Shown here one piece after another: positions 1-5,622 of a DNA stretch of 8,295 nt. A program made the translations under genes and the position numbers. The stretch is from Phycisphaerales bacterium (GTDB lineage: Bacteria > Planctomycetota > Phycisphaerae > Phycisphaerales > SM1A02). The stretch is taken from positions 1 through 8,295 of the forward strand of contig VERO01000092.1 of the NCBI GenBank assembly GCA_018882625.1, written 5' to 3'. The notes beneath the pieces were generated by a model. It was not told the origin of the DNA, searched no databases, and worked only from the letters and a program-made list of their open reading frames with translations. The first letter of the stretch is position 1; the number at the start of each line of letters is the position of its first letter.

Positions 1-433
1 CCTCAAGCGTGCCGCTCATCGTGCCGACCACCGTGCCCTGGTCACCATCGGCGCCGGGCGCGCCCGCCGCCACCTGCGACGAGAGGCACGCAGACCCGTT
101 GGACGATGCCGCCGCGGTCGCCGGCTTCGCGGCAGGCGCAGCCTTCGCAGGCGCCGCCGGTGCGGCCGCCCCGCCCGCACCGTAGCGCACCAGCACAGCG
201 CCCACCTTGATGATGTCGCCGGGACTGCCGCAGAGCTCGGTCACCGTGCCGGCCCACGGGCTGGGCACCTCGACAAGCGCCTTGTCCGTCTGCATCTCGG
301 CGAGCGTCTGGCTCTCCTTCACGGCGTCGCCCGGTTTCACCTTCCACGAGATCAGCTCGGCCTCCGCGAGTCCCTCGCCAAGGTCAGGCAGCAGGAAGTG
401 GCTCTTGTCCGCGGGTTGCTTCATTCCAGCCAT
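1..433 (-). CDS. 2-oxo acid dehydrogenase complex E2 (dihydrolipoamide acyltransferase), N-terminal part, cut by window edge
   Basis: This is the N-terminal 144 residues of the E2 core protein; the rest lies off the left edge. E2 carries acyl groups on a swinging lipoyl arm from E1 to CoA. Residues about 12-89 form a biotinyl/lipoyl domain: PDLGEGLAEAEL at 16-27, then KPGD at 33-36, and the lipoyl-lysine motif QTDKALVEVPSP with K51 as the expected lipoylation site. GD and VGAVL follow at the end of the domain. From about 92 an Ala/Pro-rich flexible linker begins. It is followed near the edge by GTVVGTMSG, which in E2 proteins usually precedes the subunit-binding domain. The start ATG (433-431) has GGAG 6 nt upstream (443-440); an in-frame ATG three codons later is less well placed. 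The gene lies 44 nt downstream of E1 beta on the same strand, so the two are probably cotranscribed. The catalytic domain is not visible, so substrate type (pyruvate or branched-chain) cannot be read here. Confidence 0.93.
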   Translation of the reverse strand, partial: MAGMKQPADKSHFLLPDLGEGLAEAELISWKVKPGDAVKESQTLAEMQTDKALVEVPSPWAGTVTELCGSPGDIIKVGAVLVRYGAGGAAAPAAPAKAAPAAKPATAAASSNGSACLSSQVAAGAPGADGDQGTVVGTMSGTLE

Positions 434-477
434 GGTGTGCTCCGGAGTGGGGCGTGTCGGTCGCGCCGATCCGCGGT

Positions 478-1446
478 TCAGTAGGCGAGGCTCTCGTCGA
501 TCGCACGGCCGATGCGCGCGGCATCAGGCATGTACTCGAGCTCGAGCTTGTAGTAGGGCATGATCGTGTCGAAGCCCGCAACGCGCTGCACCGGAGACTC
601 GAGGTGCAGGAAGCACCGCTCCATGATGCGCGCCGAGATCTCGGCGCCGAAGCCGCACGTGAGCGGCGCCTCATGCACCACCACGCAGCGCCCGGTCTTC
701 TTGACGCTCGCCTCGATCGTGTCGATGTCGAAGGGATAGATCGTGCGCAGGTCGATGAGCTCGATGCTGCGTCCGCTCTTCTCGATCGCCTGCATGCACT
801 GCACGACGCTCGCGCCCCAGCTCACCATCGTGAGCTCGGTGCCTTCGCACACGGTGCGCGCCTCGCCAATCGGGATCGTGTACTCGTCCTCGGGCACCTC
901 CTCGCGGAAGGCGCGGTAGATGCGCTTGGGCTCGAAGAAGATCACCGGATCGGGATCGCGGATCGAGCTGATCAGCAGTCCCTTCGCGTCGTACGGAGAG
1001 CTCGGCATCACCACCTTGATGCCGGGCTGGTGCGCGTAGATCGCCTCAGGCGAGTCGCTGTGCAGCTCGGGCGCGTGGATGCCGCCGCCGACGGGCACGC
1101 GGATCGTCATCGGCACCGTGAACGCGCCGCGCGTGCGGGTGCGCATGCGCGCCGCGTGCGAGCAGATCTGGTCGTATGCGGGGCCGAGGAACCCGTCGAA
1201 CTGGATCTCCGGCACCGGGCGCAGGCCAGCCATCGCGAGTCCGATCGACGTGCCGATGATGCCGCTCTCGGCCAGCGGCGTGTCGACCACGCGGTGCGCA
1301 CCGAAGCGCTTCTGGAGCCCCTCGGTGACGCGGAAGACGCCGCCGTTGGCGCCCACGTCCTCTCCGAGCAGGATGACGCGGTCGTCCTTCTCCATCTCCT
1401 GGATCAGGGCGAGGTTGATGGCCTGGACAAGCGTGAGATTCGCCAT
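478..1446 (-). CDS. 2-oxo acid dehydrogenase E1 component, beta subunit (pyruvate or branched-chain type)
   Basis: This 322-residue protein has the usual length of E1 beta (about 325). With E1 alpha it forms the thiamine-diphosphate-dependent E1 that decarboxylates a 2-oxo acid and reductively acylates the E2 lipoyl arm. Landmarks are LTLVQAIN at 4-11, GEDVG at 28-32 and GGVF at 35-38. DTPLAESGI follows, with E60 the expected ThDP-activating glutamate, then EIQF at 80-83 and PELHSDS with H129 the expected active-site histidine. SPYDAKGLL (150-158), FEPKRIYRAF (171-180) and a C-terminal transketolase-type domain with the GFGAEI motif complete it. The neighbourhood and the EPKR motif lean to branched-chain oxo acids, while PELHSDS and EEVPEDEYTIPIG recall Gram-positive pyruvate dehydrogenase. 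I place the start at ATG 1446-1444 because family members begin just before LTLVQAIN. No Shine-Dalgarno precedes it, and an in-frame GTG at 1455-1453 is an alternative. The open frame continues far upstream opposite E1 alpha, but that extension is not homologous sequence. Stop TGA; E2 follows 44 nt later. Confidence 0.95.
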   Translation of the reverse strand: MANLTLVQAINLALIQEMEKDDRVILLGEDVGANGGVFRVTEGLQKRFGAHRVVDTPLAESGIIGTSIGLAMAGLRPVPEIQFDGFLGPAYDQICSHAARMRTRTRGAFTVPMTIRVPVGGGIHAPELHSDSPEAIYAHQPGIKVVMPSSPYDAKGLLISSIRDPDPVIFFEPKRIYRAFREEVPEDEYTIPIGEARTVCEGTELTMVSWGASVVQCMQAIEKSGRSIELIDLRTIYPFDIDTIEASVKKTGRCVVVHEAPLTCGFGAEISARIMERCFLHLESPVQRVAGFDTIMPYYKLELEYMPDAARIGRAIDESLAY

Positions 1447-1456
1447 GGAAGCCACA

Positions 1457-1466
1457 GCGTATACGC
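1457..1466. repeat. perfect 10-bp palindrome beside the E1 beta start
   Basis: GCGTATACGC is a perfect palindrome located 10 nt upstream of the chosen E1 beta ATG. It could be an operator half or full site that would cover the initiation region, or chance. No protein family is assigned to it. Confidence 0.3.
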
Positions 1467-1504
1467 CGACCCAACGCCCGAGAAGGCGCGTGACCGCATG
1501 ACCC

Positions 1505-1543
1505 GGGCGCTGCAACGGCCGGATAGGGCCTGACCGAGCGCCC
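1505..1543. repeat. nested inverted repeat near the middle of the divergent region
   Basis: The outer arms GGGCGCT (1505-1511) and AGCGCCC (1537-1543) are perfectly complementary. An inner pair GGCC (1517-1520) and GGCC (1527-1530) shares almost the same centre (1523.5 against 1524). The centre is about 10 bp from the midpoint between the two start codons. It could be a regulator-binding dyad or a hairpin. In GC-rich DNA a 7-bp arm can arise by chance. Confidence 0.4.
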
Positions 1544-1549
1544 CGCGCA

Positions 1550-1579
1550 CGGCGCACCCATGCAGTGCGGGCTGCGCCG
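1550..1579. repeat. 10-bp GC-rich hairpin with one bulge, upstream of E1 alpha
   Basis: Bases 1550-1559 pair with 1579-1573 and 1571-1569, leaving C1572 as a single bulge and a 9-nt loop (1560-1568). It ends 41 nt before the E1 alpha ATG. If transcription starts upstream of it, it would be a leader-RNA hairpin. If the TACGCT at 1596-1601 is the -10 element, it lies across the -35 zone and could be an operator instead. No U-run follows, so it is not a classical terminator. Confidence 0.45.
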
Positions 1580-1620
1580 GGACCCCCACCTTCGCTACGC
1601 TTCTGGTTTCGGAGCGACCC

Positions 1621-2727
1621 ATGCCCATCACCAACGCCATCTCCATCGAGATCCCCCGCATCTCCATCCTCGACGAGAAGGGGAACTTCGACGAGAAGCT
1701 CGGCAAGGGCCTGATCCCTGATGCGGATCTCCTGAAGCTCTACGAGGCGATGAGCTCGTGCCGCCACCTCGACGAGGTCGCGTTCCGGCTGCAGCGCTCC
1801 GGCCGCATGGGCACGTACCCGCAGAACATGGGGCAGGAGGCCACAAGCCTCGGCGCTGCCTACGTCCTCAACAACGACGACTGGCTCGTCACGTGCTACC
1901 GCGAGAACTGCGGCCTCTTCTGGCGCGGCGTCCCGATGGAGTCGATCCTGCTGCACTGGATGGGAGACGAGCGCGGCAACGCGATGCCCCGTCCGCACTT
2001 CGCCACGCCCATCGCGGTGCCGATCGGCACCCAGATGCTGCATGCGACCGGGCTCGCCTGGGCCGCCAAGTACCGCGGCGAGAAGCGCATCTCCTGCACG
2101 TTCTTCGGCGACGGCGCCACCAGCGAGGGCGACTTCCACGAGGCCGCGAACTTCGCCGCAAACCTCGACATCCCGGTGGTCTTCTGCTGCCAGAACAACT
2201 TCTGGGCGATCAGCGTGCCCGGCAAGATCCAGTGCAGCGCGCCGACCGTCGCGCAGCGCGGCATCGCCTATGGCATGCCCTGCATGCAGGTCGACGGCAA
2301 CGACATCTTCGCGTGCGTCTACGCGGTGAAGAAGGCCACGGAGCGCGCGCGCGCCGAGGGCAAGCCGTCGTTCATCGAGTTCGTCACCTACCGCCTCGGC
2401 GACCACACCACCGCCGATGACGCGCGCCGCTACCGCGACCAGGCGGAGGTCGATGCGTGGAAGGCGAAGGACCCGCTCATCCGCATCCGGATGCTCATCG
2501 AGAAGCGCAAGCTCTGGGATGACGCCAAGCAGGAGGCGATGATGGCGCGCATCGAGAAGGACATCGCCGCCGCGATCGAGCGCGCCGAGCACATCGAGGC
2601 CCCTCCGCGCAGCGACGTCTTCGACTACACGTTCGAGGAGCTGCCAGCGGACCTGCGCACGCAGCGCGAGACGTTCGAGACGACATCGCTCGGGCAGGAG
2701 CGCGCAAGCAACCCCGCGAGCGCCTGA
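1621..2727 (+). CDS. 2-oxo acid dehydrogenase E1 component, alpha subunit (pyruvate or branched-chain type)
   Basis: This 368-residue protein is the alpha subunit of heterotetrameric E1, carrying the ThDP diphosphate/magnesium site. It shows GQEATSLGAA (71-80) and CYRE with R94. The ThDP motif begins GDGATSEGDFHEA at 163 and ends QNN at 191-193 (the GDG...NN signature). The active-site loop TYRLGDHTTADD carries H262, the conserved loop histidine. The stretch from MP (122-123) to GTQ (136-138) is short, as I recall for Gram-positive pyruvate dehydrogenase alpha subunits and unlike human branched-chain E1 alpha. The length matches the family. The ATG start is supported by GGAG at 1611-1614, 6 nt upstream. 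The partner E1 beta gene is divergent across 174 bp rather than downstream, which is unusual. The gene ends 64 bp from the convergent gamma-glutamyltransferase-like gene. Whether pyruvate or branched-chain oxo acids are the substrate is not settled by sequence alone. Confidence 0.95.
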   Translation: MPITNAISIEIPRISILDEKGNFDEKLGKGLIPDADLLKLYEAMSSCRHLDEVAFRLQRSGRMGTYPQNMGQEATSLGAAYVLNNDDWLVTCYRENCGLFWRGVPMESILLHWMGDERGNAMPRPHFATPIAVPIGTQMLHATGLAWAAKYRGEKRISCTFFGDGATSEGDFHEAANFAANLDIPVVFCCQNNFWAISVPGKIQCSAPTVAQRGIAYGMPCMQVDGNDIFACVYAVKKATERARAEGKPSFIEFVTYRLGDHTTADDARRYRDQAEVDAWKAKDPLIRIRMLIEKRKLWDDAKQEAMMARIEKDIAAAIERAEHIEAPPRSDVFDYTFEELPADLRTQRETFETTSLGQERASNPASA

Positions 2728-2774
2728 CGACGTCCGGCGCCGCACCGCACCGCACCGGTGTTGCCCCGCGTCGT
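2727..2774. terminator. possible bidirectional terminator region between convergent genes (weak)
   Basis: The 64 bp between the stop codons of E1 alpha and the gamma-glutamyltransferase-like gene contain a 6-bp inverted repeat, ACGACG (2727-2732) with CGTCGT (2769-2774). Between the arms lie two palindromes, CGGCGCCG (2735-2742) and CACCGGTG (2753-2760), and three tandem CGCAC units (2741-2755). Two convergent genes would need termination here, but there is no T-tract on either strand. Rho-dependent ending or simple read-through is equally possible. Confidence 0.25.
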
Positions 2775-2791
2775 GCTCGTCGGCAGATGGC

Positions 2792-4402
2792 CTACCGCAC
2801 CAGCGCTGCACCGTCGGCGCGGTGATCGCTGCCGCAGACCCATGTGGGCGTCTGCGCGTTCAGGCGCCTGATCGCCTGGCCGCGCCCGAATGTGACCGAC
2901 CGCGACTCCGCGACCTCGATCTCGTGCCCCATGCCGCGCAGCCGGTCTGCGAGCGCCGCCGGGAACCCCGGCTCGAGCATCACACGCATCCCGCGTGTCC
3001 ACTGCCATCGCGGCGCATCGAGCGCAGTCTGCGGATCAAGGCCATGGTCGAAGATGCGCGAGATCACCTGCAGCTGCCCCTGCGGCTGCATGAATCCGCC
3101 CATCACACCGAACGCCATCACGGGATCGGTCCGGCCACCGATGGCCGAGCGCGTCACGAAGCCGGGCATGATCGTGTGATAGGGGCGCTTGCGCGGGCCT
3201 ACGGCATTGGGGTGCGAGATCTCAGGCGTGAAGCAGGCGCCACGGTTCTGCAGCGCGATGCCCGTACCGGGCACCACGATGCCCGAACCCCATCCCATGT
3301 AGTTGGACTGGATGAGCGACACCATGCCGCCTTCGGCATCGGCGGCGCACAGGTAGACGGTGCCACCCGGCTTGGGGATGCCGCGGCAGAGCGGCTTGGC
3401 GCGGAACGGATCGATGCTCGACGCGAGGTCATCGATGCGGTGCGGATGCAGGAGCGCCTCAGTGTCGCCAGGAAGCCACTCGGGATCTGCCACGTGCGCG
3501 TGCGCATCGGCGAACCCGAGCTTCATCGCCTCGATCTGCAGGTGGATGCCCTCTGGACCCTCCGGCTCGCGCGTGCGCAGGTCGAAGCGCTCGAGCACGG
3601 AAAGCGCGACCAGTGTGGCGATGCCCTGCCCGTTCGGCGGCAGCTCGTGCACCTGCACATTGCGGTAGGGGACGTGGAGCGGCGTGACGCGCAGCGTCCG
3701 GTGCGCCGCGAGATCTTCCGCGGAGAGCGGCGCGCCTGCCTCGGCAGCCGCCGCCGCGATTCGCCCGGCGAGCTTCCCGGTGTACAGGTCAGCGCCGCCG
3801 GAGGCGGCAATCGCCTCAAGCGTGGCGGCGTGGTCCGGAAGTCGCACGATCTCCCCGGCGGACGGCGGGGCCCCGTCGAAGAGGAACGCGCTGGCCCATG
3901 CCGCATGCTCACGAAGAGTGTCCGACGCGCGTGCCCATGCGCGTGCGGTCAGTGGCGAGACCGCGTAGCCCTCGCGCGCGTAGCGCACTGCGGGCTCGAG
4001 CAGATCCGCAAACGCGAGACTTCCGTGGGCGCTCCACAGGTCGTGCCACAGCGCGACCTGGCCGGGTACGGTCACCGGAAGCCACCCACGCTCCGGCACC
4101 ACGCCACCCACGCCGACCATCGAGCGCTCGAGCGCAGCGGGCGACTGGCCGCTTCCGTTCCAGCCGTGCAGCGCGCCGCCCGAGCCGGATGCGCTTGGCA
4201 TCCATGCCATCGCGAACGCATCGCCCCCAATCCCGTTTGACGTGGGCTCGACGACGGTGAGTGCGGCAGCGGTGGCGATCGCGGCATCCGCCGCGTTACC
4301 GCCGCGGCGCAGCATCTCCATGCCCGCCTCCGCGGCGAGCGGCTGGCTCGTAGCCACCGCGGCAGATCCGTAGACCGGCTGCCGGAATGGTTGGTGCCCC
4401 AT
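2792..4402 (-). CDS. ggt: gamma-glutamyltransferase / glutathione hydrolase family Ntn hydrolase (YwrD-like), cytoplasmic
   Basis: This 536-residue member of the gamma-glutamyltranspeptidase family is made as a proenzyme that cleaves itself before a threonine, giving large and small subunits. Early motifs include ATSQPLAAEAGMEMLRRGGN (17-36), DAAIA (39-43) and NGIGGDAF (56-63). The predicted self-cleavage site is before T348 in PGGTVYLCAAD, followed by SNYMGWGSGIVVPGTG and GPRKRPYHTIMPG (402-414). GVMGG (432-436) and QPQGQLQV (439-446) close the active-site region. There is no signal peptide, as in YwrD-type proteins and unlike periplasmic Ggt. Compared with E. coli Ggt from memory, the residue after the nucleophile is V349 (not Thr), and the Ser-Ser pair that holds the gamma-glutamyl carboxylate is H409-T410, so true glutathione activity is uncertain. 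The start ATG has a weak AGGG 5 nt upstream. The gene lies 29 nt downstream of the leucine dehydrogenase-type gene on the same strand, so cotranscription is likely. Confidence 0.9.
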   Translation of the reverse strand: MGHQPFRQPVYGSAAVATSQPLAAEAGMEMLRRGGNAADAAIATAAALTVVEPTSNGIGGDAFAMAWMPSASGSGGALHGWNGSGQSPAALERSMVGVGGVVPERGWLPVTVPGQVALWHDLWSAHGSLAFADLLEPAVRYAREGYAVSPLTARAWARASDTLREHAAWASAFLFDGAPPSAGEIVRLPDHAATLEAIAASGGADLYTGKLAGRIAAAAAEAGAPLSAEDLAAHRTLRVTPLHVPYRNVQVHELPPNGQGIATLVALSVLERFDLRTREPEGPEGIHLQIEAMKLGFADAHAHVADPEWLPGDTEALLHPHRIDDLASSIDPFRAKPLCRGIPKPGGTVYLCAADAEGGMVSLIQSNYMGWGSGIVVPGTGIALQNRGACFTPEISHPNAVGPRKRPYHTIMPGFVTRSAIGGRTDPVMAFGVMGGFMQPQGQLQVISRIFDHGLDPQTALDAPRWQWTRGMRVMLEPGFPAALADRLRGMGHEIEVAESRSVTFGRGQAIRRLNAQTPTWVCGSDHRADGAALVR

Positions 4403-4431
4403 GCGCGCCCTGGACAGGGAGGATCGCGGCG

Positions 4432-5511
4432 TCAGACCCCGACGGGCTGCGCGTTGGCCTTGGCCTTGCGGACGGACTCGATGCGCCGCTTCGCGAATGC
4501 GATGGCCGCATCAGAGGTGCTCGCCGCGTGCGACGACTCCTTGAACACCGTCAGGGTCGTTTCCTCGATCGCGGCGACCTTCTCGTCGATGCGCTTCTCG
4601 GTCAGGCCCACATAGAGCCCGCCAAGGCGGATGAGCCCGCCCGCATTGGCGATGAAGTCCGGCGCGTAGAGGATGCCACGCTGCTTGAGCAGCGCGCCAT
4701 CGGCATCGGGATGCAGGAGCTGGTTGTTGGCGGTGCCGCAGACGACCTGGCACTTCAGCTGCTGGATCGTCTTGTGGTCGAGGATGCCGCCGAGCGCGCA
4801 CGGCGCCAGGATGTCGAGCTTCTCCGCGAAGAGGTTGCGGTCGTTGCCGAGCGCGACGCAGCCGAGCTCCTCGACGCAACGCTTCATCGTCGGCACGTGC
4901 ACGTCGGTGACAAGCACCGCAGCGCCCGCCTCGCGCAGCAGCTTGGCGAGCTTGTAGCCCGTCGCGCCGCAACCCTGAATGCCGACGGTCAGGCTCTTGA
5001 AGTCCACGCTCTTGCCGAGGTGCCGCAGGCACGCCTTCATCGAGTTGAAGCACCCGAGCGCAGTCCAGGGGCTCGGGTCGCCGCCGTGGCTGACGGCCTC
5101 GCCGCCCATGATGAACTTGCTCTCCTTGGCCATCCAGTCGCAGAACTGCGGGCTCACGCCCACGTCCTCGGCGGCGATGTACATGCCGCCGTGGCTGTCG
5201 ACGAAGCGGCCCATCGAGCGGCCCTGCGCCTCCGTCGGCTGCTCGCCGGGCTTGGGCAGCAGGATCACGCTCTTGCCGCCGCCAAGCGGGAGGTCAGCGG
5301 CGGCCGCCTTGTATGTCATGCCTTCAGAGAGGCGCAGCACGTCGAAGAGCGCTTCGCTCTCGTGCGCATAGGCCCACCGGCGCGTGCCGCCAAGCGCAGG
5401 CCCGAGCACGGTGGAGTGGATCGCGATGATGGCCTTCAGGCCAGTCTCGGGGTCCTGCGTGAAGGAGAGTCGCTCGTGTCCGTGGTTGACCATGCTCTCG
5501 AGAACGTGCAT
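4432..5511 (-). CDS. leucine dehydrogenase / branched-chain amino acid dehydrogenase (Glu/Leu/Phe/Val dehydrogenase family)
   Basis: This 359-residue NAD-dependent amino acid dehydrogenase reversibly deaminates leucine, valine or isoleucine to the 2-oxo acid and ammonia. Its length is that of leucine dehydrogenase (about 365), well short of hexameric glutamate dehydrogenases. The N-terminal catalytic domain has GPALGGTRRW (37-46), MTYK with K68, and LPLGGGKSVI with K80. K68 and K80 sit at the numbers I recall for the substrate-binding and catalytic lysines of Bacillus leucine dehydrogenase. AAEDVG (113-118) follows. The Rossmann fold has GIQGCGATG (177-185, GxGxxG) with D203 at the end of the second strand, favouring NAD over NADP. 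VCGTANNQL (257-265) and YAPDFIANAGGLI (282-294) are family signatures. The start ATG has a strong GGAGG 6 nt upstream (5522-5518). The gene sits 107 nt after the acyl-CoA dehydrogenase and 29 nt before the gamma-glutamyltransferase-like gene. Preference between leucine, valine and phenylalanine cannot be read from sequence. Confidence 0.93.
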   Translation of the reverse strand: MHVLESMVNHGHERLSFTQDPETGLKAIIAIHSTVLGPALGGTRRWAYAHESEALFDVLRLSEGMTYKAAAADLPLGGGKSVILLPKPGEQPTEAQGRSMGRFVDSHGGMYIAAEDVGVSPQFCDWMAKESKFIMGGEAVSHGGDPSPWTALGCFNSMKACLRHLGKSVDFKSLTVGIQGCGATGYKLAKLLREAGAAVLVTDVHVPTMKRCVEELGCVALGNDRNLFAEKLDILAPCALGGILDHKTIQQLKCQVVCGTANNQLLHPDADGALLKQRGILYAPDFIANAGGLIRLGGLYVGLTEKRIDEKVAAIEETTLTVFKESSHAASTSDAAIAFAKRRIESVRKAKANAQPVGV

Positions 5512-5539
5512 TGGGAGCCTCCGTCGTGGGTCGTGCAGG

Positions 5540-5561
5540 GGGTCGGCGCGCAGCCGATCCC
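5540..5561 (-). promoter_or_regulatory. hairpin in the leader of the leucine dehydrogenase-type gene
   Basis: On the transcribed strand, GGG-A-TCGGC pairs with GCCGA-CCC around the 5-nt loop TGCGC, giving an 8-bp stem with one bulged A. In window coordinates TCGGC is 5543-5547 and GCCGA 5553-5557, with 5540-5542 pairing 5559-5561. It lies about 30 nt before the start codon and has no U-run, so it is more likely a leader or mRNA-processing structure than an intrinsic terminator. Confidence 0.3.
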
Positions 5562-5593
5562 GTCAGGTGGGTGAGGGGACTGGTGAAACGATG

Positions 5594-5622
5594 AGCGTAG
5601 CGGGACTGCCCGGTGGGGTCAC
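5594..5622 (-). promoter_or_regulatory. possible internal promoter for the leucine dehydrogenase-type and gamma-glutamyltransferase-like genes
   Basis: On the minus strand GTGACC (5622-5617, four of six matches to TTGACA) is followed after 17 nt by TACGCT (5599-5594), a TANNNT-type -10. The -35 overlaps the stop codon of the acyl-CoA dehydrogenase gene. It would give a leader of roughly 75 nt containing the hairpin at 5540-5561. The 9-mer CGCTACGCT containing this -10 also occurs in the forward direction upstream of E1 alpha (1594-1602). Consensus matching by eye only. Confidence 0.3.

Larger units (their letters stand above)
1447..1620. promoter_or_regulatory. divergent intergenic region between E1 beta and E1 alpha
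   Basis: This 174-bp non-coding stretch separates the start codons of E1 beta (leftward) and E1 alpha (rightward), so it must hold the promoters of both arms unless transcription enters from elsewhere. A GGAG Shine-Dalgarno for E1 alpha is at 1611-1614, 6 nt before the ATG. A TANNNT-type -10 candidate for E1 alpha, TACGCT, sits at 1596-1601 without a convincing -35. Two inverted repeats (1505-1543 and 1550-1579) and a 10-bp palindrome (1457-1466) lie inside. I see no good -35/-10 pair for the leftward promoter. That this region is a shared regulatory site is inferred from gene orientation, not from a recognised operator. Confidence 0.5.

Noticed and set aside
434..477. Short TCGG/CCGA hairpin between E1 beta and E2
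   Set aside because: Only four base pairs; the gap is short and both genes are probably on one mRNA, so no terminator or promoter is claimed.
454..1533. Open frame of 359 codons on the plus strand opposite E1 beta
   Set aside because: Antisense of a conserved gene, Asp/Arg/His/Val-rich, no motif, and it would run into the divergent promoter region.
1560..1568. ATG at 1560 as a possible earlier start for a rightward gene
   Set aside because: It is in frame 2 relative to the E1 alpha start, lies in the loop of the hairpin and has no Shine-Dalgarno.
2822..4240. Open frame of 472 codons on the plus strand opposite the gamma-glutamyltransferase-like gene
   Set aside because: Antisense shadow with Arg/Ala/His-rich composition and no motif; the minus-strand gene is certain.
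4387..5574. Open frame of 395 codons on the plus strand opposite the amino acid dehydrogenase
   Set aside because: Mirror of a strong leucine dehydrogenase-type gene; no family motif, low-complexity composition typical of antisense frames in GC-rich DNA.
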